64,000 bases of DNA from NCBI GenBank assembly GCA_022495005.1, contig JAGYXB010001414.1, positions 372,001 to 436,000 on the forward strand. Direction: 5' to 3'. Below are positions 44,806 to 56,366 of the stretch, piece by piece. The translations under genes and the position numbers were made by a program. A model generated the notes under the pieces. The model saw only the letters and a list, made by a program, of their open reading frames with translations. It had not been told where the DNA came from and did no database searches. Numbering within the stretch: the first letter of the stretch is position 1; every line of letters begins with the position of its first letter. This DNA is from Rhyacophila brunnea (taxonomy: Eukaryota; Arthropoda; Insecta; Trichoptera; Rhyacophilidae).

Positions 44806-47394
44806 CGAGGGTATACTTGCAGAACGCATTAAGTGAGTTTTTGCTGTTTTTCTGTTTTAAATGCCAAAATTCTTAGAATTTTACGCTCTACGTTCTGGTA
44901 AAACGCACTTAGTCATAGGATATACTGGTAAGAAAATAGAAACTGCATTAAGTCATATTGTTATTTTTTTATACTGACAGAAAGCATTATATGACCTATA
45001 ATGCGTTTTGTGTGTACAAAATACAGGACTTGTAACATGGCATATGCATTAAGTGTGACATAATGCATTCTGTCAGTACAAATTTTGTCAATAGATGTCA
45101 CCATAGGGCATAGGCCATACCTTTGCAATTTTAATTCATCTGTCTTTAGTGATTAGTGAAACAATACATTGAACCATTTGAAGAATTTATTAGAATGGCT
45201 TCGTCTCAAAGAGCTAAACATAATATATTAAAGATGTGTTGGAGTTGTTCTTATGATCGCAAAAAAGATTACATTCTAAAAAATGTTGAGATTGAAATTC
45301 CCGTTGATAGAAAACCAAGGAATGAAAAAAGGAAATCCAGACAAAACTAAAGAGTTATTTCTTTTTCAAGAGTGGACAAAAAGTCAGAGTCTGAAATATA
45401 CTATAAATAGTACTTTACACATTTCAAATAGATCAGTAATTCACGCATTTAAAGAACAAGAAGACGTGGAAGTACAGTTTACGTTACACGATCGTAGAGG
45501 TAAACATCCCCCTATTCACAAAACAAGCAATGAGAATTTAATCCATATAAAGTCTCACATAGAATCCTTCCCGTTTATGGAGTCACTACACGAGAAAGGA
45601 CATATATATATAAGGTAATATTTAGACAGTAAATTAACAATTTGCAAAATGTATAGCCTGTGTAAAGACTATTGACACAGATAACCTATCATAGAGTGTT
45701 CTGCAAAAATTATAATTTATCGTTTTTCAAACCAAAAAAGGACCAGTGCACATTTTGTAATAAATACAAAGTAAGTTGCCCCGAAGACAACATCATAATG
45801 GAAGAGGATTTTCAGAGTCATTTGAAAAGGAAAAATGAATGTCATTCTGAAAAAGAAAAAGATAAGGATATGTCTAATAATGAGTCCTTATTCATGACTG
45901 TAACATACTATCTTCAGAGTGTGTTACATATACTATCCACAGAGGTTTCACTGCTCTATTATAAAAGAAAATTAAATATGTTTAACTTAACTATTTACGA
46001 AGGTCCAAAGCCGAATAAAGGATTTTGTTTGGCTTGGACCGAAATAAATGGAAAACGAGGGAGTTGCGAAATAGGAAGTTGTCTCATGTGGTATCTCAAG
46101 CAGCTTCCATCGAGTGTAACTGAAATATCTTTCTTCTCCGATACATGCGGAGGCCATAATAGAAATTTGCAAGTATCTGCTCTTTTCTTGAATCTATGGA
46201 ATGCGATTCTATGCATAGTGCCATAGAAAACAGGCAAAAGTTTGCGTCGATTTATTGTGCCAATGACTAAATGATTTTTAAATGTCTCGTTTCATTTCGA
46301 AAAAGAAACCATACGAAGCAAGCGAGCTAAAATATACTGACTTTTATGACCTCAAATTTTTGTCGAATCAGTTAATAAAAAATAAAAACTTGGCGTAAAT
46401 TGGCTAAAAATGAAATGTCTTAAATATGAAAAGGAAAAACCATTTACCATTCAATATAAATATAATTTTAGTGATGTGTACGAAACAATAAACGTTTTAA
46501 AAATTAGAAATGCTTCGCGTATCAACCAAATTTGTTTTGTAGAAATCGAAAACATTCCACAATTATAATATAAAAATCCATTAAAAATAAGTTGTGCAAA
46601 AAAAAAGGATTTGTGTGAAAAAAGTGTAATACTGGACATTTTTCATTGGTGGTTTCAACAATTATCTGCCGAGAATAACAGCCATCCAGACTTACTTCCG
46701 GAGCCCGATATAAATGATTCCGATGCCAAAAACGACAAATAATATTGAACATTCTTTTTTTTAATATTAATACTGATACTAATCTAATTGTTTTCATAAA
46801 TAAGTGCAATGTGCAAGTGCAAGGTGCAAAGAATGTCAATCAGAATTAAGGCTAGTCGTAATATGTAGCATACTATCCAATCTGCATACCCTTCAGAGAA
46901 ATGTTATTGTAGTTTACGGTAAATAATTTAATTCTAAAAAAAATCTGTTTAAAAATTATTGTGATTTATTATTATTTTCATTGTATTTTTTCTATATTTC
47001 TCTAATTTGAAATAAATAATGTTATTTTCACTAAAAATATTATTTTTATTTGTATTATTATGTACCAATCTAATCATTAACATAAATAAATATAACAATA
47101 ATGCATTGTCATTTATCTAATAATATGTCAAAGTTAGCAAATAGTTACTGACAGAATGCATTATGTCAGCGGTCACTTACATTTACATTTTTAAAAAAAT
47201 ATCCATACAACTTATCAACATCAAATCTTATGTTTTGTATGCCAAAAAGGTTATTCTTTATAATGTAGAAAAAAAATATATAAAACATAAAACATTCTAC
47301 GTGGGAGAAAGCTTTGAAAAAAAAATTAAGCTATTAATGCGATTATCTCAGAACTTGTTTTAATGACTTAATGCTTTCTGTCAGTATACCCTCG
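44806..47394 (+). mobile_element. 2.6-kb DNA transposon with subterminal repeats
   Basis: The termini CGAGGGTATACTTGCAGAAC and (inverted right end) CGAGGGTATACTGACAGAAA continue as CGCATTAAGTG / GCATTAAGTC, about 30 bases with a few mismatches. AAAT flanks both ends (44802-44805 and 47395-47398). The same CTGACAGAATGCATTA-type motif recurs subterminally, in both orientations, near 44885, 44930, 44977, 45045-45085 and 47149. Such arrays are typical of transposase binding sites. The interior carries one broken transposase gene. Confidence 0.85.
45190..46740 (+). pseudogene. Broken transposase of an unnamed DDE-like family
   Basis: Three main open pieces in different frames (45156-45350, 45283-45618, 45672-46226) plus decayed sequence to about 46740 make one gene. 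Landmarks in order are HDRRGKHPP, HIESFPFMESL, YLDSKL, NLSFFKPKKDQCTFCNKYK (a CxxC pair), VSLLYYKRKLNMFNLTIYEG, GSCEIGSCLMWYL and FFSDTCGGHNRN. The last resembles the SDxCGGQNRN motif of a widespread insect family of transposase-like proteins that I cannot name. Acidic residues in SDTCGG may be catalytic (inference). Further on, KPYEAS, NYLPRITA and PEPDIND-like tracts continue the family's C-terminus in shifting frames. In-frame stops after 45615 and frameshifts near 45340, 45670 and after 46226 make it inactive. Confidence 0.75.
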
Positions 47395-47618
47395 AAATTT
47401 AATAATATTATTTAACACCTTACCTTTAACTATTTATTGATGTTGAAGGATAAAACCAGTCTCGTCAACACGTTAGTAAATTTTAAAAGTCACTTAGAGT
47501 TTTTTTATCAACACTTGCAATAATTGTCATAATATTGTTTCACCAAGTTTATTAGAACACTGTGGAATACACGTTAAAAAACTTATATTCAGGGGCCAAC
47601 AACATTTGGTATTTTAAT
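47395..47618. other. Short spacer between two transposons
   Basis: Non-coding. Its last eight bases are the left duplication of the next MITE. Confidence 0.5.
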
Positions 47619-47834
47619 CAGCGCTCGAAATGGAAAATTTTACGAACCGGAGCGCTCGACGATTTCACGAAAATATTAACATAGTTGTCTAAATTTATGA
47701 GTATTTTATAAACATAAGTGTTAGGTTTTTTTTGTTTTATGGCCGATCTAGCTCAGACGGTCAAATTATTTTTCCTACGAGATTTTATTAATCGGAACGG
47801 CGCTCCGGTGCGTTCCGGTCCATTTCGAGCCCTG
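47619..47834 (-). mobile_element. hAT-type MITE, CAGGGCTCGAAATGG family, copy 3
   Basis: On the plus strand it runs from CAGCGCTCGAAATGG to CCATTTCGAGCCCTG. Perfect 8-bp duplications ATTTTAAT lie at 47611-47618 and 47835-47842. Orientation is opposite to the other two copies. Confidence 0.9.
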
Positions 47835-48107
47835 ATTTTAATATTTAATTAAACTGCTTCAAGTAGCTCTATGCGGTATATATGACTATCTTAATTATGT
47901 TTGAAATTTATTATAATACACGCCCAAACACATTGAAGAAAAATCTTGTACCTATAAATATAAGTGCTGCTAATAATGACCCCCATTTATTAAATTAGCT
48001 GGAAGTTATTTCACATTGCAGATTAAATTGTATAGATTCATGATCCAAGATTTATCATTTGATGCAGCTTTTATTGCGATAGGTAGGTACAACTAAAATA
48101 AGATATT

Positions 48108-48190
48108 TTAATATAATATATAAAATATAATAATATATTAAATATAATATATATTAAATATAATATATATTAAATATAATATAATACATT
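48108..48190. repeat. AT-rich tandem repeat
   Basis: About four copies of a 16-base unit close to ATATATTAAATATAAT in tandem, with a degenerate start. Confidence 0.85.
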
Positions 48191-51038
48191 ATCCTGTCGC
48201 CTGGCATAGTTTTAACATGGCCCAAGCTGGGAGGGAACATGATATTAATGTGAACTGACTTATCCCTTGGGGGATTTTGAATCAGGGTCCATTTCATTAT
48301 TTTAGACCATTATTTTTTAGATGATAAACCGCATAAGGTCGCAAATAACAACACGTAAGTATGAAACCAATATAAAACCGTCAACACAAATCACCGTTTT
48401 ATTTATTTATGGTTGTCAACATAGAGAATACTAACATTTGTGTAGTTACTAAATTAACCACACTAAAACATTATATGTCAGCTATTAACAGTTTTATAGG
48501 CTCTCGATTTATTAGTCGAGATTATTTGGTAATGCATCGCACTAATATGTTAAGTATTACAACACTGATATATTAAACGTGTACCAAGGTGCTTTCAGTT
48601 CAATAATATAACGACATTGGTAATGCACCAATATTGATTTGGATTTTTCATAAAACTTTGTAAAAGTAGATTTAAAAGTTTTTAGAAAAAAAAACAGTGA
48701 TCGCTGGAGATATATTATACTGAAGGGTATTATTTATTTAATTATGATAACAATGAGGAACGTGACAATTAATAAATAAAAGCTTATAAAGAAAGAAATT
48801 AAAAAATAGAGCTTTGGCATTGGTTGTTTTGTCTAGAATCCAATGAACTTTACTATAAAATAATTAATGTGAGTGAATAATATGACAGTTTTGGATAAAT
48901 AAATACAAGATAATACTCATTAGGTACCACATGTTTGTGTGATTTTTTTATGTGTGAATTTCGTTTAAGGTCATTGTGACCCAGTAATAAATACTTCTAG
49001 CAGGTCATGGTCACAGAAATTTTATAAAAAAATCGAATGCTGTTAAAAATATATTGAAATTTCTTCAACGTAAAAGCTTCTCAATAACATTCAGCTGAAT
49101 TTAATAAAGCAATTATTATTTTATTATCTAAGTAAGTAGTATAAAATAAAATAAAATATCAGACAACTTTACTGTTAATCAGTAGAAGGTTATTCGAATG
49201 AAATAGATTAAGTTAAATTAATATTTAATATTTCTACTATTTTCTATCAAATACTTACAATGATTTATGCGTGAATTATATTACATATTTTTTTTAACAA
49301 TCGTAAACAAAATTAATACGTATACTTATACTAAACAAATTTACAACGTTGTGTAAATAAAATACAATGCCAAAATACATTTTATCAAGTTTTATCATAA
49401 AATACACTTATACGATTTTTATGACAATAAATGAAGTATTAACTGAATTAATATATATATATATGAAAGATAATAATATTATAAGTTGTATTGAATTCAA
49501 CAAATTGGTTAATTAATCGATAATTATTTTAATTGTAAGTCGTTTACCTTTGCAGTTTTGATAATGGTGTCACAATCAAAATTGATATCGAGTAATAAAC
49601 CAATCTGTATCATTTATACAACACACAATTTTTATTATCCTATACATGAATTACCTAAACTTTTAGTCATAATTATTGATTCCAATAAACACTAATATTA
49701 TCCTAACATTTTAATAATTTAAATAATTAAATTCAAACAATTTTATTGAAATCCTAATTTTATTATTATTTTAATGTGAAATACCTAATATCTGTATAAT
49801 ACAACAATGGCTTTTTTCTGATTTAGAGACATATACTATATTTTTAATGGATTATTCAAAAATTGATCTGAGAAAGAAATAACATAATATTATGAACGCC
49901 GAATAAGTAAATTAAAATTAATAATTACTGAAATTTGTATGATATTCTAAATTCAAAATTTCAAACAAATTAAGTACCATAGACACGCGCGAAATAGAGT
50001 TGGGAAACATCGAAATAAAAATATTATCGAATGCAAACAATGGTTATTCTTTTCGACGTTCGAAATGATTTTGAAATTTAACACACTACCGCGCGCGATC
50101 ACCGGGCAATTTTATATGACCAGCTCATTTAGACGTCTATCGAATACTAGACAGGTACCTATCTGCGTCTCGGTGACCAGCCGCGAGTACCTTATGTACC
50201 TGCTACACTTTGAGTAGCGTCTTGGAAAAATGCCTACTTATCGCTTTTGTTTGGCGCTCTCAAACTGTGGGCATTTTATTATAAATCAAAAATTTTCGTC
50301 GCTATCAAATTTCACCTAGGTACCTACTTGTTCTTCTGTTTATTTCATATATTAATATTTATATAGGACAGGTAGCATAATTATTATCTACTCCAATAAA
50401 CAATTAGAAGGTGGCGATAAAATCATGAGGCATTTAGATACATACATAATTACCTATTAACATCAGCTTGTATCCATCCACCGTAGAGCTGATTCATTTC
50501 ATTTCGGTCTTGTGAATTGCATTGCAACCTGCAACATGTTTCCATAAAATTTAACTATTTCATCGAACTATTATTCGAAATTACAAATTTAAATCAACCG
50601 GGCATGTTTAGGCCAAATTAACACAAATATAGGCATTGCGTTACAAAATTGATTGTCGATTGCTCGAGCGCGAATCATCGCTATCGTAGTATCAGTATTG
50701 AAGTTAATCCCTCCAAACCAAAACCCGCCACGCACCACACCCGGTCTTAATCGAGCGTATCACGTGGTCCTACATTGGCGATGTGAAGCATCTAGTTCAG
50801 TTTTAGGCCGGGAATGCCCTAAGAGAAGATACCCAGGACTAAGGTTGCTACGCTCAAAGTGAGCTCTGACTGAATTTAAAGTTACTTTCTAATGCAAAAT
50901 GCCGGGGAGAGAAGAGCACAGGGAAATTATAAAAATAAAAATGATTCTAGTATATATATAACAATGAAGCTAATCATACGGACAGCAAAAGTTATGTGAA
51001 GAGATCTTCATGCCCGCAGCAGTAGCAGTAGTAAAAAC
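48191..51038. other. Long AT-rich tract with no recognised gene or bounded element
   Basis: Mostly simple AT-rich DNA. GC-richer patches near 50080-50270 (ACCGCGCGCGATCACCGGG) and 50690-50870 (CGAGCGTATCACGTGGTCC) could be regulatory DNA or old repeat fragments. The open frame at 50653-50862 has no recognised motif. Confidence 0.4.
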
Positions 51039-51503
51039 CAGAGCGTTGGAGCGGAGCTCGGAGCAGGAGCACGGAGCACTGGAGCAATGGGGTTTTCCCG
51101 GAGCACCTAAAATTTGTAGTGCTCCTCTGCTCCGGATGTTTTTTTTATTATTAAATTTTCGTCATAAAATTCAATGATAATAGTATATTTTGACACTTTG
51201 CAACAAAGAAATTATTTGAAATATATTAATCACTGCCGAGTGATAAATAACCTCACTTTTTTGACAGAAGGGGCAAATAATGAAAGACGATTTGCTGTCG
51301 GTTTTGTTTAATAGACATTAATAATGAAAACGACGATTATTTTAAAACTAATTATTTTTTAACATTTGTATACATAATATAATACTTATTAAAACTTTTT
51401 ACCCGGAGCGCAGCAGACCCTGGAGCGGTGCCGGAGCAAGTAATAGGTCCCGGAGCGTAGCTGAAGCGGAGCAACTCAAAAAAGGGTCCGCTCCAACGCT
51501 CTG
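51039..51503. mobile_element. hAT-type MITE, CAGAGC family, copy 2
   Basis: The ends CAGAGCGTTGGAGCGGAGCT and GGTCCGCTCCAACGCTCTG are inverted complements. Perfect 8-bp duplications GTAAAAAC lie at 51031-51038 and 51504-51511. Both subterminal regions consist of GGAGC-rich repeats. Confidence 0.9.
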
Positions 51504-52189
51504 GTAAAAACTCCATACTATGCAATAATTTAAAGCCAACCTTCTTTATACAAAAAAAGGTTATTAAGATTTTTAATAAAAATTTCATTACCTATATTAT
51601 ATTCTAAAAAGAAAACTGCCAACGACATCTATCTGCAAGTATGTACTATAAATTGATTGTCGACTTGATCAACTAGATGGCACGTAGAAAATCCACTAAT
51701 ACGTAATAAGCTATAACAAAAAGACAACCTAACAAAGGCTTCAACTAATTTGGTACATTTCACGCATACAATACATACAAACGATTACACACGTATTGTG
51801 GAAAACTGACGAATACAATATCAAAACCCGAGGATATGAATATAAAAGCCTGACATGTTACACTGTTACAGTGATAAATTTTTAAATATAATTCATTATT
51901 TTCTTCGCACTGGTTTCGATGTAAAATAGTCCCTTCAACAAAACGCTGAATTACCGAGACAGCAGAATTTTCTAGACCGAGTTAGAATTACCATTAGACA
52001 TTTTCTTTCTATATAATTATATTTTAATGCCTGTTGTCCTTTTTTCGTGAAATATATTATATAAACAAAAGTGAAGTGAAGAAGTCCTGTAGATATGGCT
52101 GCCGTAGGACTTTCTTTATCTACCACAACCTGTCTATCTTCAAGCACCCTTTGCCACTGCGTAGTAGTACGTATATTGTTTATGATAAT
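51504..52189. other. No recognised element
   Basis: AT-rich non-coding. Confidence 0.5.
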
Positions 52190-52607
52190 CATGGCCCCCA
52201 CAAGGGGGGGGGGGGGGCTGAAAGGGCCCTAGCTTGGGGTCCGGCCTCAGGAAGGGCCCGGCGAGGCGAGTCGACCAGATAAGTTAGCTAAACACACATC
52301 ACAACTTTGCTTCACTAGGAAAAAAGTTGCCTGCGGCGCTATTTTCCTGCAATAATATTATTATTAAAAATTATGTGGTTGTACGATACAATTTTTAATT
52401 GTGTATCCAATACTCGACAACACCATAATCCAAATGGATGTATTAAACTATACAAAAAATACTAAATATACACATTATTTTTACCGCGTACCTACACCGT
52501 TTGGAAAATGCTACTGTAGAGCATCACAATCCCTTTATCCTTAGCGATAGGTAGGGCACCCGCCAAAGATTCTAGCCTGGTGCCCGGTTTAGGATGTGGG
52601 GGCCATG
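52190..52607. mobile_element. hAT-type MITE, CATGG family, copy 5 (reference-quality ends)
   Basis: CATGGCCCCCACA at the left and TGTGGGGGCCATG at the right are perfect inverted complements. The flanks ATGATAAT (52182-52189) and ATGGTAAT (52608-52615) match at 7/8. A G14 run follows the left terminus. This copy defines the family termini best. Confidence 0.9.
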
Positions 52608-53639
52608 ATGGTAATTATGCATGTCGTGTGTCGACAAGCTTTAATATGTTACGCAGACAGGACAAGCATTTCTTTCCTATTCGTCGTTGTCCCGTCCGTA
52701 ATAGTTTTTTTTAGTTCATTAGGAGGATATTTTCAGTATTTATTTACTATATAACAACGCTATTTATCACTTGATCTTAGTTTTACTTAGATCGACTTAG
52801 CTTCACCAACTTTACTGTTGAATTATTTTTAAGCAGTTGCACTCTATAACAATAAACTTTGTCTACGCAATGTATGTAATGGGACTATATTATATATTTT
52901 TTTTGTCAGATCTAGCATTTTTCGATCTAGCTTGCAAAAATCGCATCTGGCTTGTGGCGTTTTTACTATCATTCCCTATAATTTATTAAATGTGCTGAAA
53001 ATATGCTAGATATTCAGTTTATTTATTTTCATGCGCATCAAATTTCTGACTATCAGATACCTACTTAATCCAATTAGGTCGGTACCTATTTTAGAAGCGT
53101 GAGAAATAAAATAACATAATTTAATACGTCGAGAGCATTCATAGCCTTATGGTGAAATGGTATCATATAATTTAGGTTTTACATACAGTTTAGGTATGTG
53201 ACATTAGTTTGACGATTATCGGAAACTTGAGAAATATATATCTGTTAAAATGTGTGGTTTTTCGGTTTCGATTTTTGCACTTTTTTCTATACGCGAAAGG
53301 AAAGACATTAATTTCGTTATTGGTAGAATTAGTAAATTTACTTGCAATTTTATTTTCACAAAATCTAGCATTTTTTCCTGTCAAACAGCTTATTTTCGTA
53401 GCCCGTCTGGTATGTTTTTGTCAACGACAGTTGGTAACACTTTACCTATACAACGTATGAAAAGCACACTAAACTAAGAGGTCGCTGAATCAACGAAATA
53501 GTTCCGCGGATGTAGGAACCTGTCAATGCAACATACTTAGCCGGGAGACATTCATCCAGCAGTATGATGATAAAATCATGATCAGACATTATTTAATTAT
53601 CGCATTACTTGCTTAAATTTGAATGTCGTGTCTAATGAG
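52608..53639. other. No gene; contains repeat F segments
   Basis: The stretch 53335-53440 (TTACTTGCAATTTTATTTTC, TAGCATTTTTTCCTGTCAAA) is shared with about 14787 and, inverted, 62484-62540. The overlapping open frames at 53209-53477 lie on this repeat and are not genes. Confidence 0.45.
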
Positions 53640-54381
53640 TAGGGAGCGGATTTATATGCAACAAAAAACATGATTATATGCATGCACATATGCACTTAAA
53701 ATCATTAAAATATGCACTAAAACCAAAGAAATATGGAGTTAAAAATTTACATTTTTATGGAAAAAAATATTGTAAATACCCACTTCACCCAATATTACTG
53801 ATAAAAATCGAATAAAAGATAAAAAATCTCAATCAATATAATACAATAACAAAAAAACGCAAATAATCAATCACAATAAAACCGACACACTTCTAAATAC
53901 TATTATTTAACTGCTGGTTTTTTTTGTCTGAAAAAAAGTTACAATATTTTTATCAATATTGTGCTTTGGCATTAAAATTTTCCGCATATCTATAGCGTCC
54001 GTATTTTGTTTATATGCGGGAAACGACCTCTCAACGTACACAGAGGTGATTGCGCAAAATTTACACAATGGTGGCCGAGTTGACTTCACTTTTTCTGATA
54101 TATCCAAAGTAAGTGCATCTTAACTGTCGACCTACCTATTTTAGTAATATTTCGATAAAATAATTTAAAAAAACTAAAATTATGAATGAAAAAGCCCTAA
54201 AATATGTATTTATTTATGAAATATGCACTAATGTCTCAAATATGCTCTAACGTCTCAAATGCATTTTACAATAAAATTTTATTTTTGGATTCTGGGTCTT
54301 TCAAGACAGATTTCTGTGCAATTCTCATAGCTCTGCATACACCCTAACAAAACATGCACTAGCATATAAATCCGGCCCCTA
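53640..54381. mobile_element. hAT element with transposase tail and 8-bp duplication
   Basis: The termini TAGGGAGCGGATTTATATGC and GCATATAAATCCGGCCCCTA are inverted complements with two mismatches. Perfect duplications CTAATGAG lie at 53632-53639 and 54382-54389. The subterminal regions repeat ATATGCACT/AGTGCATAT words. A minus-strand transposase fragment is inside. It is an internally deleted derivative, too short to be autonomous. Confidence 0.9.
53907..54107 (-). pseudogene. hAT transposase C-terminal fragment
   Basis: The minus-strand frame contains CKFCAITSVYVERSFPAYKQ then HNIDKNIVTFFQ. This is the C-terminal dimerisation motif (APxTSVxVERSFSxYK) of the hAT lineage that includes CGGBP1-like proteins. 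The ATG at 54107 is internal to the original gene and has no special meaning. All upstream catalytic parts are deleted. Confidence 0.75.
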
Positions 54382-54954
54382 CTAATGAGACACAATAAAA
54401 AATATTGATGGAATAGAAAGAAAAAAAACAGTTCGCAAAATCTGACGAAATTTCTGACGCAGTATAAATTGATACGGTGTTTTGCAGTCTATCCAAATTC
54501 CACTTTTTTTGATGACAAGTGATTTTGGTGACAATAATTGTATTTATAATCATAAATAATTATACACTTTTGTTAATAATTATCGACTCGCGTATTACAA
54601 AAAAAAAATAGTTCAGTCAAAGACTTTGGACTATTTGAAGGTAATTATCGAACAGTGGCAAAGAGTATTACAATTCGTGGGGTTGTTGCTAAAAGTTTGT
54701 GAGTCGATAATTTAGGTATTTAGAGTTAATAACAGATTATGTGCATATGTATAAATCCAACGAGGAGATGACAAACTTCAAATTCCAATTACTACATAAC
54801 ATGATTTCGAGACTTAACAACTTTTGGCAGTGTCATTTTGAACGAAGGTATGCTGTGGTTAGTCCTAGAACAGCCATATTTACGACACTTAATTTTGAGT
54901 TTTGTTTTATCTTCCGTATTTTACTGTTACAATTTACTGAATATAAAATACATA
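54382..54954. other. No recognised element
   Basis: AT-rich non-coding. The start of repeat C may extend back to about 54840. Confidence 0.45.
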
Positions 54955-55445
54955 TAATATTTTACTTTTTATAAAAGATATTTCACTAAAAAAGACAACA
55001 TACACTAAAATTCTACATCATCGTTAGTTAGACTTCTTATCCGTTAAGTCACCGGGCGATTGCCTACTGCGAGAAAAATAACATACGCCAATGCGCAAAG
55101 GTAATTAGGCGTTGTCGTGAAAGCATTACTCGTTTCATATAATTTCCGATCTCAAGGACAGACAAAGTTCATACAAAAACATGGAATATATCTAGCCTTT
55201 TTTGTATATGCTAGTAGAAGATTAACAAAGATTATTAAGAGAGGAGCAACGAGCAGATAAGAAAACGCACAGAGCAGCCTCTCATCAGGAGGAGGCGACG
55301 TTGAACCTGGCTCGGCCACGTGCTGCGTATGCCTTCAACCTGGCGTGTCTGTTCTTCAAGCCAACCGGATTTAGGCGTCCTGGAAAGCCGCTAAATAAAT
55401 AAAAAAGAAATACAAGATTCGATAGACTTGGATACATTATATCTA
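54955..55445 (-). repeat. tRNA-related dispersed repeat C, copy 2
   Basis: Homologous to 30105-30500 (TTATAAAAGATATTTCACTA, TTCTTATCCGTTAAGTCACC, AGGCGTTGTCGTGAAAGC). Interrupted by a short LINE fragment at 55224-55413. Confidence 0.55.
55224..55413 (+). pseudogene. 190-bp 5'-truncated LINE insertion in repeat C
   Basis: Across frames it gives RRRR then LGHVLRMPSTWR, the WLGHVxRMP motif of RTE-like endonuclease-reverse transcriptases, followed by an A-rich tail AAATAAATAAAAAAGAAATA. AAGATT flanks it (55218-55223 and 55414-55419). The uninterrupted counterpart in copy 1 reads GAAGATTCGATAGA. Confidence 0.65.
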
Positions 55446-56366
55446 TGTGTCTATGAGTCTATGAATCCTAAGTGCAATACGTCTTAGAGGAGGATGGCTC
55501 TAAAATATATATAAATATATCTGTTGGTATTTTTTTGCCTGAAATGTGGGTTATTTATATTCATATTTCTTAAAAAGGTACGCTTTATATAATCGCCTTG
55601 CATGGAGTATTCGCCTGCCTATTCTGTCCTCAATTTTTGTGCGCTGACACGTCATTATCCGTGCACCAAATCAATTTTTGTTGCAAAAAAGTTTTCAATC
55701 AATTTATTATTTTTTATAATCTATAAAATATGTAGGTACCCTGTAAAGCCACCCCAACTATATATATATATATTGCCTATTAAACCAATAACTTGAATAT
55801 ACATATTACATAATATTATATACAAAATAAATTAAAACTATTTTACGTCGAGTTAATATTTTGTCTCGTGACATAAATTCCTCAGTATAGATATCAACGA
55901 TGCGGCAAGAACTAAAACTTTCCTTATAAAAGCTTTTAAGTGTCCACAGAATGGAGGAAACTTTAGAATAGCAAATAGCGACCCATGCGTTTAGATATTA
56001 TACTACGGGACATCAACAATTCTACTGCGGTCTTCCACAAAAAATACTTCCAACATCAATCTAATCTTCTGTAGAATTATTTCACATACTTATACACCAT
56101 TTCCGAATTGTCTTATTTTCAGAAATGAAGTGAGTTTTTTGACTGTTTTTTTCAGTTGATCGACTGCATCGATCGATACAAAATATATTATTAAATAATA
56201 ACTAATAATATATATTATCATAATATGTTAAGTCGTAGTTAAGAAACACACATATTATAATTATAAAATAAAATACTACACGTGAAGGATCATTTAATTA
56301 TATCAATCGTCATGATACATGAAATTGCATCGCACATACATATTTTAAGATGTTAACATCCTTTAA
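55446..56366. other. No recognised element
   Basis: AT-rich; the open frame at 55602-55796 has no motif. Ends in TTAA (56363-56366). Confidence 0.45.

Noticed and set aside
45987..46237. Two minus-strand open frames
   Set aside because: They are shadows of the plus-strand transposase remnant, which carries the recognisable motifs.
48108..48190. CRISPR-like array
   Set aside because: Tandem AT-rich units without spacers in a eukaryotic context; it is a simple minisatellite.
52034..52282. 82-residue plus-strand frame ending in a Gly/Ala/Arg-rich tail
   Set aside because: It runs into the G-run of the CATGG MITE; the tail is repeat sequence.
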